Assembly: GCF_041058985.1 (NCBI RefSeq) | Contig: NZ_JBEHZE010000001.1 | Span: 1 to 64,000, forward strand | Origin: Hyphococcus lacteus | GTDB taxonomy: Bacteria > Pseudomonadota > Alphaproteobacteria > Caulobacterales > Parvularculaceae | Length of the DNA: 64,000 nt | Reading direction: 5' to 3' | Shown: one piece after another, positions 44,793 through 54,263 of the stretch | Layout of the letters: each line of letters starts with the position of its first letter | Position numbering within the stretch: position 1 is the stretch's first letter | Program-made: the position numbers and the translations under genes | The notes under the pieces: generated by a model | What the model was told of the DNA's origin: nothing | The model's database searches: none | The model's input: the letters and a program-made list of their open reading frames with translations, nothing else

Positions 44793-44874
44793 TAAACCAT
44801 GAAGAAAACTCTTAAACTTTCCTCAGGGGCGCAGTCCATAGCGCGTGCTCGTCGCGCTTGCAATGCCTTATGTG

Positions 44875-44912
44875 AAAAAGAAAACGTCGGCCACGAGATT
44901 ACTCGGGCCGAC
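44875..44912 (-). terminator. Rho-independent terminator of hupB
   Basis: On the minus strand a stem pairs GTCGGCCCGAG with CTCGTGGCCGAC (one bulge, loop TAAT), followed by GTTTTCTTTTT. It starts 23 bases after the HU stop codon. Confidence 0.85.
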
Positions 44913-44934
44913 GCTTTTATAGCCGGAGCTAGCT

Positions 44935-45207
44935 CTAGTTAAGAGCTTCTTTTAGGCCTTTACCAGCCGAAAACTTAGGCTGTGTAGATGCCGGGATCTG
45001 GATTGTCTCACCAGTGCGTGGATTACGACCCTCACGCGCTTTGCGTGCAGCAGCAGAGAACGTACCGAAGCCAACGAGGCGTACATCGTCGCCTGCTTTG
45101 AGCGCCTGGGTAATAGAATCAAAGACCGCATCAACGGCCTTTGCCGCGTCCGCTTTACTCATGTCCGCTGTATCGGCAACTTTATCGATAAACTCGTTTT
45201 TATTCAT
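44935..45207 (-). CDS. hupB: DNA-binding protein HU
   Basis: A 90-residue nucleoid protein. It starts MNKNEFIDKVADTADMSK and has the beta-arm GRNPRTGETIQIPA with the conserved RNPxTG motif that enters the DNA minor groove, at the usual family length. It forms dimers that bend and compact DNA. It lies downstream of the clp-lon genes in the same direction, the common alphaproteobacterial order, and has its own terminator. Confidence 0.95.
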   Translation of the reverse strand: MNKNEFIDKVADTADMSKADAAKAVDAVFDSITQALKAGDDVRLVGFGTFSAAARKAREGRNPRTGETIQIPASTQPKFSAGKGLKEALN

Positions 45208-45372
45208 TCCTCCGGCCTTTCATTTTGGTGCTTGGAGTTGAGAAATCGTGTTCTGGGCCTGATTTTACGCGGGCTCTGGGGCCCTTGGCTAAGGAAAAAT
45301 GGCTTAAAATAAGGGTTTGCTTTCCCCAACCACCTTAATCCATTGAAAATATTGAATATTTTTTTCTATCGC

Positions 45373-45687
45373 CTAGTGCTCTTTGTCCCAGATTTCATGC
45401 TCATGATCGATACATCGGTCGATCATTATACGCCAAACTGGTTCAGCGATTCGTTTAGAGAGCCCCTGCTTCTCCGCTTCGGCCAATATTTTGGTGACAA
45501 CATCCTCGATCCGCCATGGTAAACGGACCTCATCCTTGTTGGGTTTGATACGACCTGCGGCCTCGATATAGCGTTGTCTGACCGCCAACATCGCGACCAA
45601 TTCCCTGTCGAGGGTGTCGATACCTAACCGGACATCCTCCATAGATTGACAGGCTTCTGGCGGGACAATTTGAGGGGCTGTTTTCAT
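45373..45687 (-). CDS. Chorismate mutase, AroQ class
   Basis: A 104-residue all-helical AroQ-type protein: VRLGIDTLDRELVAMLAVRQ in helix 1, then AAGRIKPNKDEVRLPWR, and a C-terminal helix WRIMIDRCIDHE. It converts chorismate to prephenate for phenylalanine and tyrosine synthesis; related short proteins are isochorismate pyruvate lyases. It is sited between lon and hupB with its own spacing, so co-regulation with heat-shock genes is not implied. Catalytic Arg and Lys positions look conserved, judged by eye. Confidence 0.85.
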   Translation of the reverse strand: MKTAPQIVPPEACQSMEDVRLGIDTLDRELVAMLAVRQRYIEAAGRIKPNKDEVRLPWRIEDVVTKILAEAEKQGLSKRIAEPVWRIMIDRCIDHEHEIWDKEH

Positions 45688-45714
45688 GCCTAAGATTTAA
45701 CCCTTAACTAGGTA

Positions 45715-45751
45715 CGAAAAAAGGTGCGACGGCGTATCACGGCGTCGCACC
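45715..45751 (-). terminator. Rho-independent terminator of lon
   Basis: Arms GGTGCGACG (45723-45731) and CGTCGCACC (45743-45751) form a GC-rich stem. On the minus strand it is followed by CTTTTTT. It lies 26 bases after the lon stop codon. Confidence 0.85.
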
Positions 45752-45776
45752 TTCATATCATTCAAGCTTTCAACGG

Positions 45777-48170
45777 CTAATGAGTAATCACATTACCGCC
45801 ATCATCGCCCGTTTCACTAGCCGCAGCTCTATCCACAGGTTCATTCCATTCAATCGGAGTTAGTTTTTGCGTGAGGGCATGGCCCAGCACCTCATCAACC
45901 GTCCCAACAGGAATGATTTTTAGCTCGCTTTTCACGTTATCCGGTATATCCGCGAGATCTTTTTCGTTTTCCTCAGGGATAAGGACAGTCTTAACACCTG
46001 CCCGTAGCGCTCCAAGCAATTTTTCCTTAAGGCCACCAATCGCCAGCACTCGCCCACGCAAAGATATCTCACCTGTCATGGCAATGTCTTTGTGGATCGG
46101 AATACCCGTCAGGACCGACACAATCGCTGTTGCCATCGCAACACCAGCCGATGGACCATCTTTAGGGGTCGCCCCTTCGGGAACGTGAAGGTGAATATCC
46201 GTCTTTTCAAAGACCGGTGGCTCAATACCGAATTCAATTGCACGACTGCGAACATAAGACGACGCGGCAGAAACCGATTCCCGCATGACATCTTTCAGGT
46301 TCCCTGTCGGTGTCATCTTGCCTTTACCTGGCATCTTGACTGCTTCGATAGTCAAAATCTCTCCGCCTACGGATGTCCAAGCAAGTCCCGTAACAACACC
46401 CACCTGATCACGACCGTCGATTTCGCCATGGCGGAATTTTGGGACACCCGCATATTCAGAGAGATTGTCCGCCGTCACAACGACCTTCTTGGTTTTACCC
46501 ATTTCAAGATCACGAACAGCTTTGCGCGCCAAGCGAGAAAGCTCTCGCTCAAGGTTACGTACCCCAGCCTCACGTGTGTATTGCCGGACTAATGCCATCA
46601 GGCCGTCATCATCCAATGACCATTCACCGTCTTTCAGCCCATGATTTTCCAACAATTTTGGAATCAGGTGGCGACGAGAAATTTCAACCTTTTCATCTTC
46701 CGTATACCCAGGAATTCGAATGATCTCCATTCGGTCAAGCAAAGGTTGTGGCATGTTCAGGCTGTTTGCCGTTGTGATGAACATTACATCTGACAAATCA
46801 TAATCTACCTCTAGGTAGTGATCCGCAAAAGTAGAGTTTTGTTCAGGGTCCAATACCTCCAACAATGCCGAGGCCGGGTCACCACGGAAATCCTGACCCA
46901 TCTTGTCGATTTCATCGAGCAAGAATAACGGGTTGGACTTCTTAGCTTTCTTCATCGATTGGATAATTTTGCCAGGCATCGAACCGATATATGTCCGGCG
47001 ATGACCACGAATTTCGGCTTCATCACGCACGCCCCCCAAGGAAACGCGCACGAACTCCCGGCCCGTTGCGGCAGCGATCGACTTACCCAACGAAGTTTTA
47101 CCAACACCAGGAGGACCGACAAGGCAAAGAATCGGGCCTTTAAGCTTGTTCATACGTTTTTGAACAGCAAGATATTCGATAATGCGTTCTTTAACTTTTT
47201 CCAAACCGTAGTGATCTGTATCAAGAACGTCTTCAGCCTTTTTCAAATCGCTTTTCACTTTGGAACGATTGTTCCACGGTATCGCAGTCATCCAGTCCAG
47301 ATAATTGCGGACTACTGTGGATTCAGCCGACATCGGCGACATCTGGCGTAGCTTCTTCAACTCTGTCTCAGCTTTTACTTTAGCCTCTTTTGACAGCTTT
47401 GTTTTTTGAATTTTGTCTTCAATTTCAGAAAGCTCATCGCGACCATCGTCGGATTCACCCAACTCTTTTTGAATCGCTTTCATCTGTTCGTTCAGATAAT
47501 ATTCGCGCTGAGTTTTTTCCATCTGGCGTTTTACACGGTTGCGAATTTTTTTCTCAACCTGCAAAACACTCATCTCGCCTTCCATCAACGCGTAAACCCG
47601 TTCAAGACGTTCTGAAACGCTCGTGATTTCAAGAAGCTCCTGCTTTTCGTTGATCTTTATGTTAAGGTGCGAGGCGACGGTATCAGCCAATTTTTGATTA
47701 TCATCAATTTGCGAAATCGAAACGATAACTTCTGGTGGAACGCGTTTGTTCAATTTTACATAAGCTTCGAACTGCGTCACAACTGAACGTGCCAGTGCCT
47801 CTAGTTCCGCTTCTTCGCCTTCAATCTCATCTACATAAAGGGCTTCAGCTTCGAAATATTCATCCGTACGGATATATTTTTCGATTGATGCCCGTGCTTC
47901 ACCTTCGACAAGCACTTTCACAGTGCCGTCGGGCAACTTTAAGAGCTGCAGGACAGAGGCAATTACGCCAATTTCATAGATATCATCTACCAGCGGATCA
48001 TCATCGCCAGCATCTTTTTGTGCGACGAGCAAAATCTTTTTGTCGTTCTGCATCACATTTTCGAGTGCATTTACAGACTTCTCTCGCCCGACAAAAAGCG
48101 GCACGATCATGCCCGGAAACACGACGATGTCGCGCAACGGCAATACGGGATAGGTGACGGTCTCACTCAT
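45777..48170 (-). CDS. lon: ATP-dependent protease Lon
   Basis: A 797-residue cytoplasmic protease: N-terminal substrate domain (LPLRDIVVFPGMIVPLFVGR), AAA+ module with Walker A GPPGVGKTS and Walker B LLDEIDKM, then the protease domain with the Ser in PKDGPSAGVAM and the catalytic Lys in the GGLKEK region. It degrades misfolded and regulatory proteins. I chose the ATG at 48170, where AAGGAG sits 8 bases upstream; an upstream in-frame codon would add eight atypical residues. It follows clpX after a spacer with candidate heat-shock control. Confidence 0.97.
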   Translation of the reverse strand: MSETVTYPVLPLRDIVVFPGMIVPLFVGREKSVNALENVMQNDKKILLVAQKDAGDDDPLVDDIYEIGVIASVLQLLKLPDGTVKVLVEGEARASIEKYIRTDEYFEAEALYVDEIEGEEAELEALARSVVTQFEAYVKLNKRVPPEVIVSISQIDDNQKLADTVASHLNIKINEKQELLEITSVSERLERVYALMEGEMSVLQVEKKIRNRVKRQMEKTQREYYLNEQMKAIQKELGESDDGRDELSEIEDKIQKTKLSKEAKVKAETELKKLRQMSPMSAESTVVRNYLDWMTAIPWNNRSKVKSDLKKAEDVLDTDHYGLEKVKERIIEYLAVQKRMNKLKGPILCLVGPPGVGKTSLGKSIAAATGREFVRVSLGGVRDEAEIRGHRRTYIGSMPGKIIQSMKKAKKSNPLFLLDEIDKMGQDFRGDPASALLEVLDPEQNSTFADHYLEVDYDLSDVMFITTANSLNMPQPLLDRMEIIRIPGYTEDEKVEISRRHLIPKLLENHGLKDGEWSLDDDGLMALVRQYTREAGVRNLERELSRLARKAVRDLEMGKTKKVVVTADNLSEYAGVPKFRHGEIDGRDQVGVVTGLAWTSVGGEILTIEAVKMPGKGKMTPTGNLKDVMRESVSAASSYVRSRAIEFGIEPPVFEKTDIHLHVPEGATPKDGPSAGVAMATAIVSVLTGIPIHKDIAMTGEISLRGRVLAIGGLKEKLLGALRAGVKTVLIPEENEKDLADIPDNVKSELKIIPVGTVDEVLGHALTQKLTPIEWNEPVDRAAASETGDDGGNVITH

Positions 48171-48327
48171 CGAAAACTCCTTTTGGCGCACCACAACTGG
48201 CTACGCCCGGCTATTTTTCACGGCCATGCTCTATTGGGCAGCGGTTCGACCGGATGCGCAACATTGGATTGAGGCTGCAACGTCACTGATTATACCCAAC
48301 CCAGATGACAGGTCGGTTAAAGGTCGA

Positions 48328-48352
48328 ACCGCCGCTGTTATACAGCGGCGGT
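48328..48352. repeat. Perfect 11-base-arm palindrome upstream of lon
   Basis: ACCGCCGCTGT and ACAGCGGCGGT flank a TAT loop. No T tract follows on either strand, so a simple terminator is unlikely. It lies directly downstream of a minus-strand TATAAT (48359 to 48354), a place suited to an operator or an mRNA leader hairpin. Confidence 0.5.
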
Positions 48353-48363
48353 GATTATAGAAC

Positions 48364-48393
48364 CAATGTGGTTTTCAGAAACGTAATTTCAAG
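48364..48393 (-). promoter_or_regulatory. Candidate heat-shock (sigma-32-type) promoter of lon
   Basis: On the minus strand CTTGAAA (48393 to 48387) is separated by 15 bases from CCACATTG (48371 to 48364), close to the CTTGAAA / CCCCATnT pattern. A second minus-strand TATAAT at 48294 to 48289 could serve a sigma-70 promoter. Lon is a heat-shock gene in most proteobacteria. Confidence 0.45.
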
Positions 48394-48421
48394 CCGCAAA
48401 ATCAGTGCTCACGGGCAAAGT

Positions 48422-48456
48422 GAAAACTGCGAATACAATAAAGCTTCGCAGTTTTC
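48422..48456 (-). terminator. Terminator hairpin after clpX
   Basis: Perfect 12-base arms GAAAACTGCGAA (48422-48433) and TTCGCAGTTTTC (48445-48456) surround an 11-base loop. The stem base is A/T-rich, giving a T run on either strand. It lies 7 bases after the clpX stop codon. Confidence 0.7.
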
Positions 48457-48462
48457 CCCAAT

Positions 48463-49746
48463 TTACGCGCTGGCGTCAGCTTCCACCGCGCCTTTATCCC
48501 GCTCAGCGTAAATATTCAGCGGTGTGGCATTGCCTTCAACGACTTCGCCATTCACGACGACTTCAACAACCCCCTCGAGTGTTGGCAATTCAAACATGGA
48601 ATCGAGCAAAATGCCCTCCATAATTGAGCGCAACCCACGAGCACCTGTTTTACGTTTAATGGCCTTCCGGGCGATCGCGGAACGCGCATCGTCAGTGAAG
48701 GTAAGCTTCACGTCTTCCATCTCGAAAAGGCGCTGATATTGCTTAATCAGAGCATTTTTCGGCGATGTCAAAATTTGTACGAGTGCCGGCTCATCAAGAT
48801 CTTCGAGTGTGGCGATAACCGGAAGTCGACCAACAAATTCAGGGATCAATCCGAATTTAAGCAGATCTTCTGGCTCAACCTCTTGCAAAATTGTACCAAT
48901 CCGGCGGTCATCGAGGCTTTTCACCTCAGCGCCAAAGCCGATTGAAGAACCTTCACCACGCTGACCAATCACCTTTTCAAGGCCAGCGAATGCACCGCCG
49001 ACGATGAACAGGATATTTGTCGTATCAACCTGCAAGAATTCCTGCTGCGGATGTTTCCGACCACCTTGCGGCGGAACTGATGCAACAGTGCCTTCCATTA
49101 TTTTTAGAAGCGCCTGCTGAACTCCCTCGCCCGACACATCGCGGGTAATCGACGGATTGTCAGATTTCCGTGAAATTTTGTCGACCTCGTCGATATAGAC
49201 GATGCCGCGCTGCGCACGCTCGACATTATAATCGGCAGACTGAAGAAGCTTAAGGATAATATTTTCAACGTCCTCGCCAACATAACCGGCTTCGGTCAAC
49301 GTTGTTGCATCGGCCATTGTAAATGGAACATCGAGAATCCGCGCCAAAGTCTGAGCCAGAAGCGTCTTACCCGAACCTGTTGGGCCGATCAGCAAAATGT
49401 TGGATTTCGCTAACTCGACATCATTGTTTTTTGCCGCATGATTCAATCGTTTATAATGATTATGCACCGCAACTGCGAGCACACGCTTTGCCTGCGACTG
49501 TCCAATGACATAGTCGTCAAGAACTTTATGAATATGCTGCGGGTCTGGCACGCCATCCGTAGCTTTCACCAATGAGGATTTTGACTCCTCACGAATGATA
49601 TCCATACACAGCTCAACACACTCATCACAAATGAAGACTGTCGGGCCGGCGATAAGTTTCCTGACCTCATGTTGGCTCTTGCCACAGAATGAACAGTAAA
49701 GGGTGTTTTTCCCGTCGCCGCTACTTTTCCCGCCGATCTTGCTCAC
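48463..49746 (-). CDS. clpX: ATP-dependent Clp protease ATP-binding subunit ClpX
   Basis: A 427-residue unfoldase. The N-terminal zinc-binding domain has four cysteines (YCSFCGK and ICDECVELC), followed by an AAA+ core with Walker A GPTGSGKT, Walker B VYIDEVDK and pore-loop GYVGEDV. It unfolds tagged substrates and feeds ClpP. I chose the GTG at 49746, which gives MSKIGGK, because AAGGAG lies 8 bases upstream; a GTG at 49755 is too close to that ribosome site. It is about 200 bases downstream of clpP. Confidence 0.97.
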   Translation of the reverse strand: MSKIGGKSSGDGKNTLYCSFCGKSQHEVRKLIAGPTVFICDECVELCMDIIREESKSSLVKATDGVPDPQHIHKVLDDYVIGQSQAKRVLAVAVHNHYKRLNHAAKNNDVELAKSNILLIGPTGSGKTLLAQTLARILDVPFTMADATTLTEAGYVGEDVENIILKLLQSADYNVERAQRGIVYIDEVDKISRKSDNPSITRDVSGEGVQQALLKIMEGTVASVPPQGGRKHPQQEFLQVDTTNILFIVGGAFAGLEKVIGQRGEGSSIGFGAEVKSLDDRRIGTILQEVEPEDLLKFGLIPEFVGRLPVIATLEDLDEPALVQILTSPKNALIKQYQRLFEMEDVKLTFTDDARSAIARKAIKRKTGARGLRSIMEGILLDSMFELPTLEGVVEVVVNGEVVEGNATPLNIYAERDKGAVEADASA

Positions 49747-49949
49747 TAACTGCACTCCTTCGTCAACGCCGCCACTGACCGCGCCATGCCTGCTTTATTT
49801 CGCACCCAAATCCGGGAGCGGCCATGCCGCGCCCCTCAAAGGGTGCATGAACGGCGCCACGGAACTCCGGAAGCAGCGCCATAGGACCATATTCCGGCCA
49901 AACCAATCAAGGAACCATTTCCTATTTGGCTTAACGAATACGGTAAATC

Positions 49950-50588
49950 TTAGGCGTCATCTTCCGCAGCAGCGCCACGCTCTGCCAAAACTTTATCGAT
50001 CAGGCCAAAACTGACCGCCTCTTCCGGGTCCATAAAGTGGTCCCGATCGAGGGTTTTCTCAATAGTTTCATAGGACTGACCCGTATGGTCCACGTAAATT
50101 TCATTCAACCGGCGCTTGATTTTGATTATATCCTGCGCATGGCGCTCAATATCAGATGCTTGGCCTTGAAAGCCGCCAGATGGCTGATGAACCATAATTC
50201 GTGAGTTAGGAAGCGAGAAACGCATCCCTTTTTCACCAGCGGTCAATAACAAAGACCCCATAGACGCCGCCATACCGACACACATGGTCGAAACCGCTGG
50301 GCGAATATATTTCATGGTGTCGTACATTGCGAGACCCGCAGAAACCGAGCCCCCCGGGGAATTGATATAAATTGCGATTTCTTTCTTCGGATTATCAGCC
50401 TCTAGGAACAAAAGCTGAGCGATCACCAAGGTAGAAACCTGATCGTGGACCGGCCCGGAAAGAAAGATGATTCGCTCTTTTAGCAGTCGTGAATAGATGT
50501 CGAAGGCGCGCTCGCCGCGGCTAGATTGCTCGACAACCATCGGCACGAGCGTATTCATATAGATATCCAAGGGGTCTTTCATCGACAT
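49950..50588 (-). CDS. clpP: ATP-dependent Clp protease proteolytic subunit ClpP
   Basis: A 212-residue serine peptidase that forms the barrel of ClpXP and ClpAP. Catalytic Ser lies in GMAASMGSLLL, His in RIMVHQPSGG, and Asp in the later DHFMDPEEA region. Length and N-terminus (PLDIYMNTLVPMVVEQSSRGERAFDIYSRLL) are typical. It is placed between tig and clpX as in most alphaproteobacteria. Confidence 0.97.
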   Translation of the reverse strand: MSMKDPLDIYMNTLVPMVVEQSSRGERAFDIYSRLLKERIIFLSGPVHDQVSTLVIAQLLFLEADNPKKEIAIYINSPGGSVSAGLAMYDTMKYIRPAVSTMCVGMAASMGSLLLTAGEKGMRFSLPNSRIMVHQPSGGFQGQASDIERHAQDIIKIKRRLNEIYVDHTGQSYETIEKTLDRDHFMDPEEAVSFGLIDKVLAERGAAAEDDA

Positions 50589-50715
50589 TCTCTTTCTTAT
50601 GCGACCTGTACTTACGTAGGAATATGACCGGCTAGTTAATTTTCGTCCTTAACATGGGGACTGAATCCGTTGGCGCCAGCCCCAATTTTCACAACCCTAA
50701 CGCGTCTGACTTAAG

Positions 50716-50742
50716 CGAGGGTTATTCTTTTGAAAAGGCAAG
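50716..50742 (-). promoter_or_regulatory. Possible heat-shock-type promoter of clpP
   Basis: On the minus strand CTTGCC (50742 to 50737) and CCCTCG (50721 to 50716) are 15 bases apart, a partial match to the sigma-32 pattern. It lies about 130 bases before the clpP start in the tig-clpP spacer. The match is weak and position is the main support. Confidence 0.3.
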
Positions 50743-50824
50743 CCATGTTTCACAACGGGTCGTTCTTTGATTTTCACCAGTTGCCCCACACAACAATCCA
50801 CATATCTTTGTCTCGAAACGGAAA

Positions 50825-50847
50825 CGGGCCGCTAAAATAGCGGCCCG
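50825..50847 (-). terminator. Hairpin after tig
   Basis: Perfect 10-base arms CGGGCCGCTA and TAGCGGCCCG around AAA, about 30 bases after the tig stop codon. The following minus-strand tract is only moderately T-rich (GTTTCCGTTT), so termination may be partial and allow readthrough into clpP. Confidence 0.6.
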
Positions 50848-50875
50848 CCCCCTCAAAATAGTGAAAAACCAGCGT

Positions 50876-52243
50876 TTACGCGAATGCGCCTTCGCCCTCT
50901 GGCTCTTCCATCAATTTTTCTTTGGTAACGGTTTTATCTTCGACTTCCGCCCGCTCAATAATGTAATCCACCACTTTTTCCTCGAATAGTGGTGCTCGGA
51001 TCTGTTGGATAGCCGCCGGATTTTCCTGATAGAATTTCAGAACTTCCTGCGGCGATACATTTTGACCTTGCGCTTGCATCATCTGCGCTTCGCGCATTGC
51101 CTGCTGTTGGATCGCCTGTTGAAGCTCATTCGAAGGAACTTGAACTTCTGAGCGCTTCCCTACTTCAGCGAGCACTAAGCCCAAACGAACACGGCGTTCG
51201 GCAATTTTACGGTATTCTTCTTTAAGCTCATCTTCTGACTTGTCTTTGTCTTCGTCGTCACGCTCAGACGATTCGACCTGACGCCAGATCTGCTCGAATT
51301 CCGCATCGACCATGCCTTTTGGCAATTCAAAATCATGGGCCTCGTCAAGTTTGTCGAGAAGTGCACGCTTTAGGTGGCCGCGAGACAAGTTTTTGTAATC
51401 TGACTCAAGACGTTCTTTGAGACGCGATTTAAGATCATCAAGGCTTTCAAGGCCAAGTTTTGTGGCAAGCTCGTCGTTGATTTCAACTTTCTCAGGTGCT
51501 TTGACCTCGGTGACTTTCACATCAAAGACTGCATCTTTACCGGCGAGGTCTTTTGAACCGTAATCTTCTGGGAAGGTCACTTTGACTTCGACATCGTCAC
51601 CGGTCTTCGCGCCTAGGAGCTGTTCTTCGAAACCAGGAATGAAAGTGTTGGAGCCGAGAACCAATTCAATGCCCTCGCCCTTACCGCCAGCGAACTCTTC
51701 GCCATCAACCCGGCCAACAAAATCAATGACCAGCATATCTTTATCTTTAGATTTGGCTGTCTTGCCGCGCGCCGCATAGCTCTGTTGCTGTTCGGCAATG
51801 TTGTTCAGCGCTTCTTCGACATCAGCCTCAGGCACATCACATACCGGGCGTGTCAATTTTAGCGTTGCCACATCCATCGGATCAAATTTCGGCAGAATTT
51901 CTGCGTGGACGTCAAATTCGAGATCGGCTTTGCCTTCGATGACGTCTTCGATTTTATTTGCAAAATGCGGGTGCGGAGAAGTCGCCGGCTGTAGATCACG
52001 TTCGGTGAAAGCCTTCTGAGAGGTCTCATTGACAACCTCTTGAATAATCTCACTCATCATGCCTTTACCGTACATTTTCTTCAAGAAAGAAACCGGCGCT
52101 TTGCCTTTACGGAAGCCCTTGAGATTTACCTGACCTTTGACCTCTTTAAGTTTCGCCACCAGCTTTTCGTCTAGTTCAGCGGCAGAGACTTTCACCAGAA
52201 ACCGGCGATCGAGACCTTCGGCGCTTTTTTCAATGACTTCCAT
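50876..52243 (-). CDS. tig: Trigger factor chaperone
   Basis: A 455-residue ribosome-associated chaperone. The N-terminal ribosome-binding domain has the signature GFRKGKAP, the FKBP-like prolyl isomerase domain lies about residues 160-245 (DMLVIDFVGRVDGEEFAGG), and the C-terminal part is helical, with a Gln/Met-rich end (QQAMREAQMMQAQGQ). It receives nascent chains at the exit tunnel. It heads the tig-clpP-clpX-lon series. Confidence 0.96.
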   Translation of the reverse strand: MEVIEKSAEGLDRRFLVKVSAAELDEKLVAKLKEVKGQVNLKGFRKGKAPVSFLKKMYGKGMMSEIIQEVVNETSQKAFTERDLQPATSPHPHFANKIEDVIEGKADLEFDVHAEILPKFDPMDVATLKLTRPVCDVPEADVEEALNNIAEQQQSYAARGKTAKSKDKDMLVIDFVGRVDGEEFAGGKGEGIELVLGSNTFIPGFEEQLLGAKTGDDVEVKVTFPEDYGSKDLAGKDAVFDVKVTEVKAPEKVEINDELATKLGLESLDDLKSRLKERLESDYKNLSRGHLKRALLDKLDEAHDFELPKGMVDAEFEQIWRQVESSERDDEDKDKSEDELKEEYRKIAERRVRLGLVLAEVGKRSEVQVPSNELQQAIQQQAMREAQMMQAQGQNVSPQEVLKFYQENPAAIQQIRAPLFEEKVVDYIIERAEVEDKTVTKEKLMEEPEGEGAFA

Positions 52244-52344
52244 TTGTGCTCTCGTATTTATTCAGGCCGAATGGCCATTATTTGATTCTTTATCGTATGT
52301 TCGCCATCGCTGAACGCTGGCCAGGCCAGTTCAGGAAAGCCTAT

Positions 52345-52429
52345 TGGTGCGGATGAGAGGACTTGAACCTCCACGCCTCTCGGCGCCAGAACCTAAATCT
52401 GGTGCGTCTACCAATTCCGCCACATCCGC
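52345..52429 (-). tRNA. tRNA-Leu (anticodon UAG)
   Basis: On the minus strand the acceptor stem GCGGATG pairs with CATCCGC. The anticodon stem-loop CAGATTTAGGTTCTG shows TAG, a long variable arm follows as expected for leucine, the T-loop is GTTCAAGTC, and CCA is encoded. Confidence 0.95.
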
Positions 52430-52647
52430 ATTGCCAACAGGGGCAAACGTAAAACGGGCCGCGGCGTTCGCAGCGACCCCTTACTTAAGCCCGCGCTTCT
52501 ATAACAGACAAAACGCCCCTGTCGAGCAGTTTAGCGCCTTTTCTCGACCTAGAATGTGACAAATCTGTTTCGTAGGTTTGCAAGCCGCCATCTGAACCTT
52601 TCCACACATATAACTGTGAGCAGAAATCGCCGGTATTTTCCGCGAGA

Positions 52648-54189
52648 TCAATTAGCCTCTGGTGCCGCCGCTTGATTCTTTTCTGGTTGATCTTTTTGGA
52701 AAAGTATCCGCATCACCGCCGGCACTGCATCCGGCAAATCTTCGGCAATGAGGCCATCTCCGATTGTCTGTCCTGCTGCGCCATGGAACCACACTCCCGC
52801 CGCCGCGGCACCGAAACCGTCCATCCCCTGAGCCCTTAAACCCGCGATAAACCCCGCCAAAACGTCGCCGGACCCCGCAGTCGCCAATGTCGGGGGTGCG
52901 TTGGTATTAATAAGCGCACGACCATCGGGCGCAGCGATGACCGTATCTGCACCTTTTAAGACGACAACAGCATTTGCTTCCTTACTCGCCCTTCTCGCTG
53001 CCTCCAACTTGCCGTCAAGCTTGGCCGCCTCAGGAAACAGTCGGGCAAATTCGCCGCCGTGTGGCGTCAAAACATCGGTAGGCCGAAGCGCAGAGAAAAG
53101 AGTTTGTGGTTGATCGGCAAAACTGGTTATCGCATCAGCATCGAGAATGACCGCCGCCTTCGACTTTAAACCCGCCATGACTTTCGCGCGGGTCCCTTCG
53201 CCCACACCTGCTGCAGGACCAATAACCAAAGCCATCGGCATATGCTCTGACGCAGCCATGGCTTTGGCGACATCTTCGTCATTATTCGCAATGCGCAGCA
53301 TTACCGCCGTTAGGTGTGCTGCATGAACAGGCGCGGCCTCGGCTGGCGTCAGCATAGTGACCGCACCTGCGCCGATTCTAAGCGCCCCACGAGCCGCCAA
53401 TCGCGCAGCCCCGGTATTCAGTGGCCCGCCAGACACAACCATGACCGAGCCACGACTATATTTATGGCCGCCCCAGTGGGGTTGAGGTAACAAACCACCC
53501 CACAACCCCGGATGGTTGGTGTAAGTCTGTGCGCCGGTGGCCGCAGTGATTTGATCAGAGATACCAATATCAACCACATCCACCGCGCCAGAAAGCGCGC
53601 GTCCCGGAAACAATAAATGACCCGGCTTCTTCGCATGAAATGTAACTGAACGCCTGGCATGCACGACCGCACCAGAACCTTCGCCCAATACCGCCCCCGT
53701 ATCCGCATCGAGACCAGAAGGAAGGTCAATTGCCAGAACAGGTGCTGGGTTATCGTTAATTGCGCCAATCGCAGATTTTATTTCACCTTCGGTCGCGCGC
53801 GAAAGGCCCGTTCCAAAAATGGCATCGATAATGAGCCCGCAATTATTGAGAACCGCTTTTTCAAATGGCACCACATCGCCATCGAATAGGTCAGCCATCA
53901 ACTTTGCATTGCCCGTCAATGATTCGCGCTTGCCCAACAGCGCCACACGAATCGGCCATCCCGCTGATTTCATGACCCGTGCAGCGACAAATCCGTCTCC
54001 GCCATTATTGCCCGGCCCACAAATTACAACCGTAGGGCGCTTACTCCAAAACCGCATCGCGTGGTGCGCAACGCCCTCTCCGGCCTTTTCCATTAGCGCT
54101 GCAGAGGCTATTCCTCCGTCAATTGCTAACTTTTCCGCCGCACGCATTTCATTTGCTGATAAGATAATAAATGGGTTCACGCTTGACAC
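52648..54189 (-). CDS. nnr: Bifunctional NAD(P)H-hydrate epimerase/dehydratase
   Basis: A 513-residue repair enzyme for damaged NAD(P)H. The N-terminal epimerase domain has GPGNNGGDGFVAARV near residue 58, and the C-terminal ADP- or ATP-dependent dehydratase domain has LTPHGGEFARLFP, KGADTV and the GSGDVLAGFIAG motif. It has a fused architecture typical of bacteria. It diverges from glnB across a 74-base spacer. Confidence 0.95.
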   Translation of the reverse strand: MSSVNPFIILSANEMRAAEKLAIDGGIASAALMEKAGEGVAHHAMRFWSKRPTVVICGPGNNGGDGFVAARVMKSAGWPIRVALLGKRESLTGNAKLMADLFDGDVVPFEKAVLNNCGLIIDAIFGTGLSRATEGEIKSAIGAINDNPAPVLAIDLPSGLDADTGAVLGEGSGAVVHARRSVTFHAKKPGHLLFPGRALSGAVDVVDIGISDQITAATGAQTYTNHPGLWGGLLPQPHWGGHKYSRGSVMVVSGGPLNTGAARLAARGALRIGAGAVTMLTPAEAAPVHAAHLTAVMLRIANNDEDVAKAMAASEHMPMALVIGPAAGVGEGTRAKVMAGLKSKAAVILDADAITSFADQPQTLFSALRPTDVLTPHGGEFARLFPEAAKLDGKLEAARRASKEANAVVVLKGADTVIAAPDGRALINTNAPPTLATAGSGDVLAGFIAGLRAQGMDGFGAAAAGVWFHGAAGQTIGDGLIAEDLPDAVPAVMRILFQKDQPEKNQAAAPEAN

Positions 54190-54263
54190 TTCCTATGACC
54201 CGCTCTCTTTTTGGCCTGAATTTGTAATCTGGCCCCGTTCTAAACGAAACAAGGCATGAAGCC

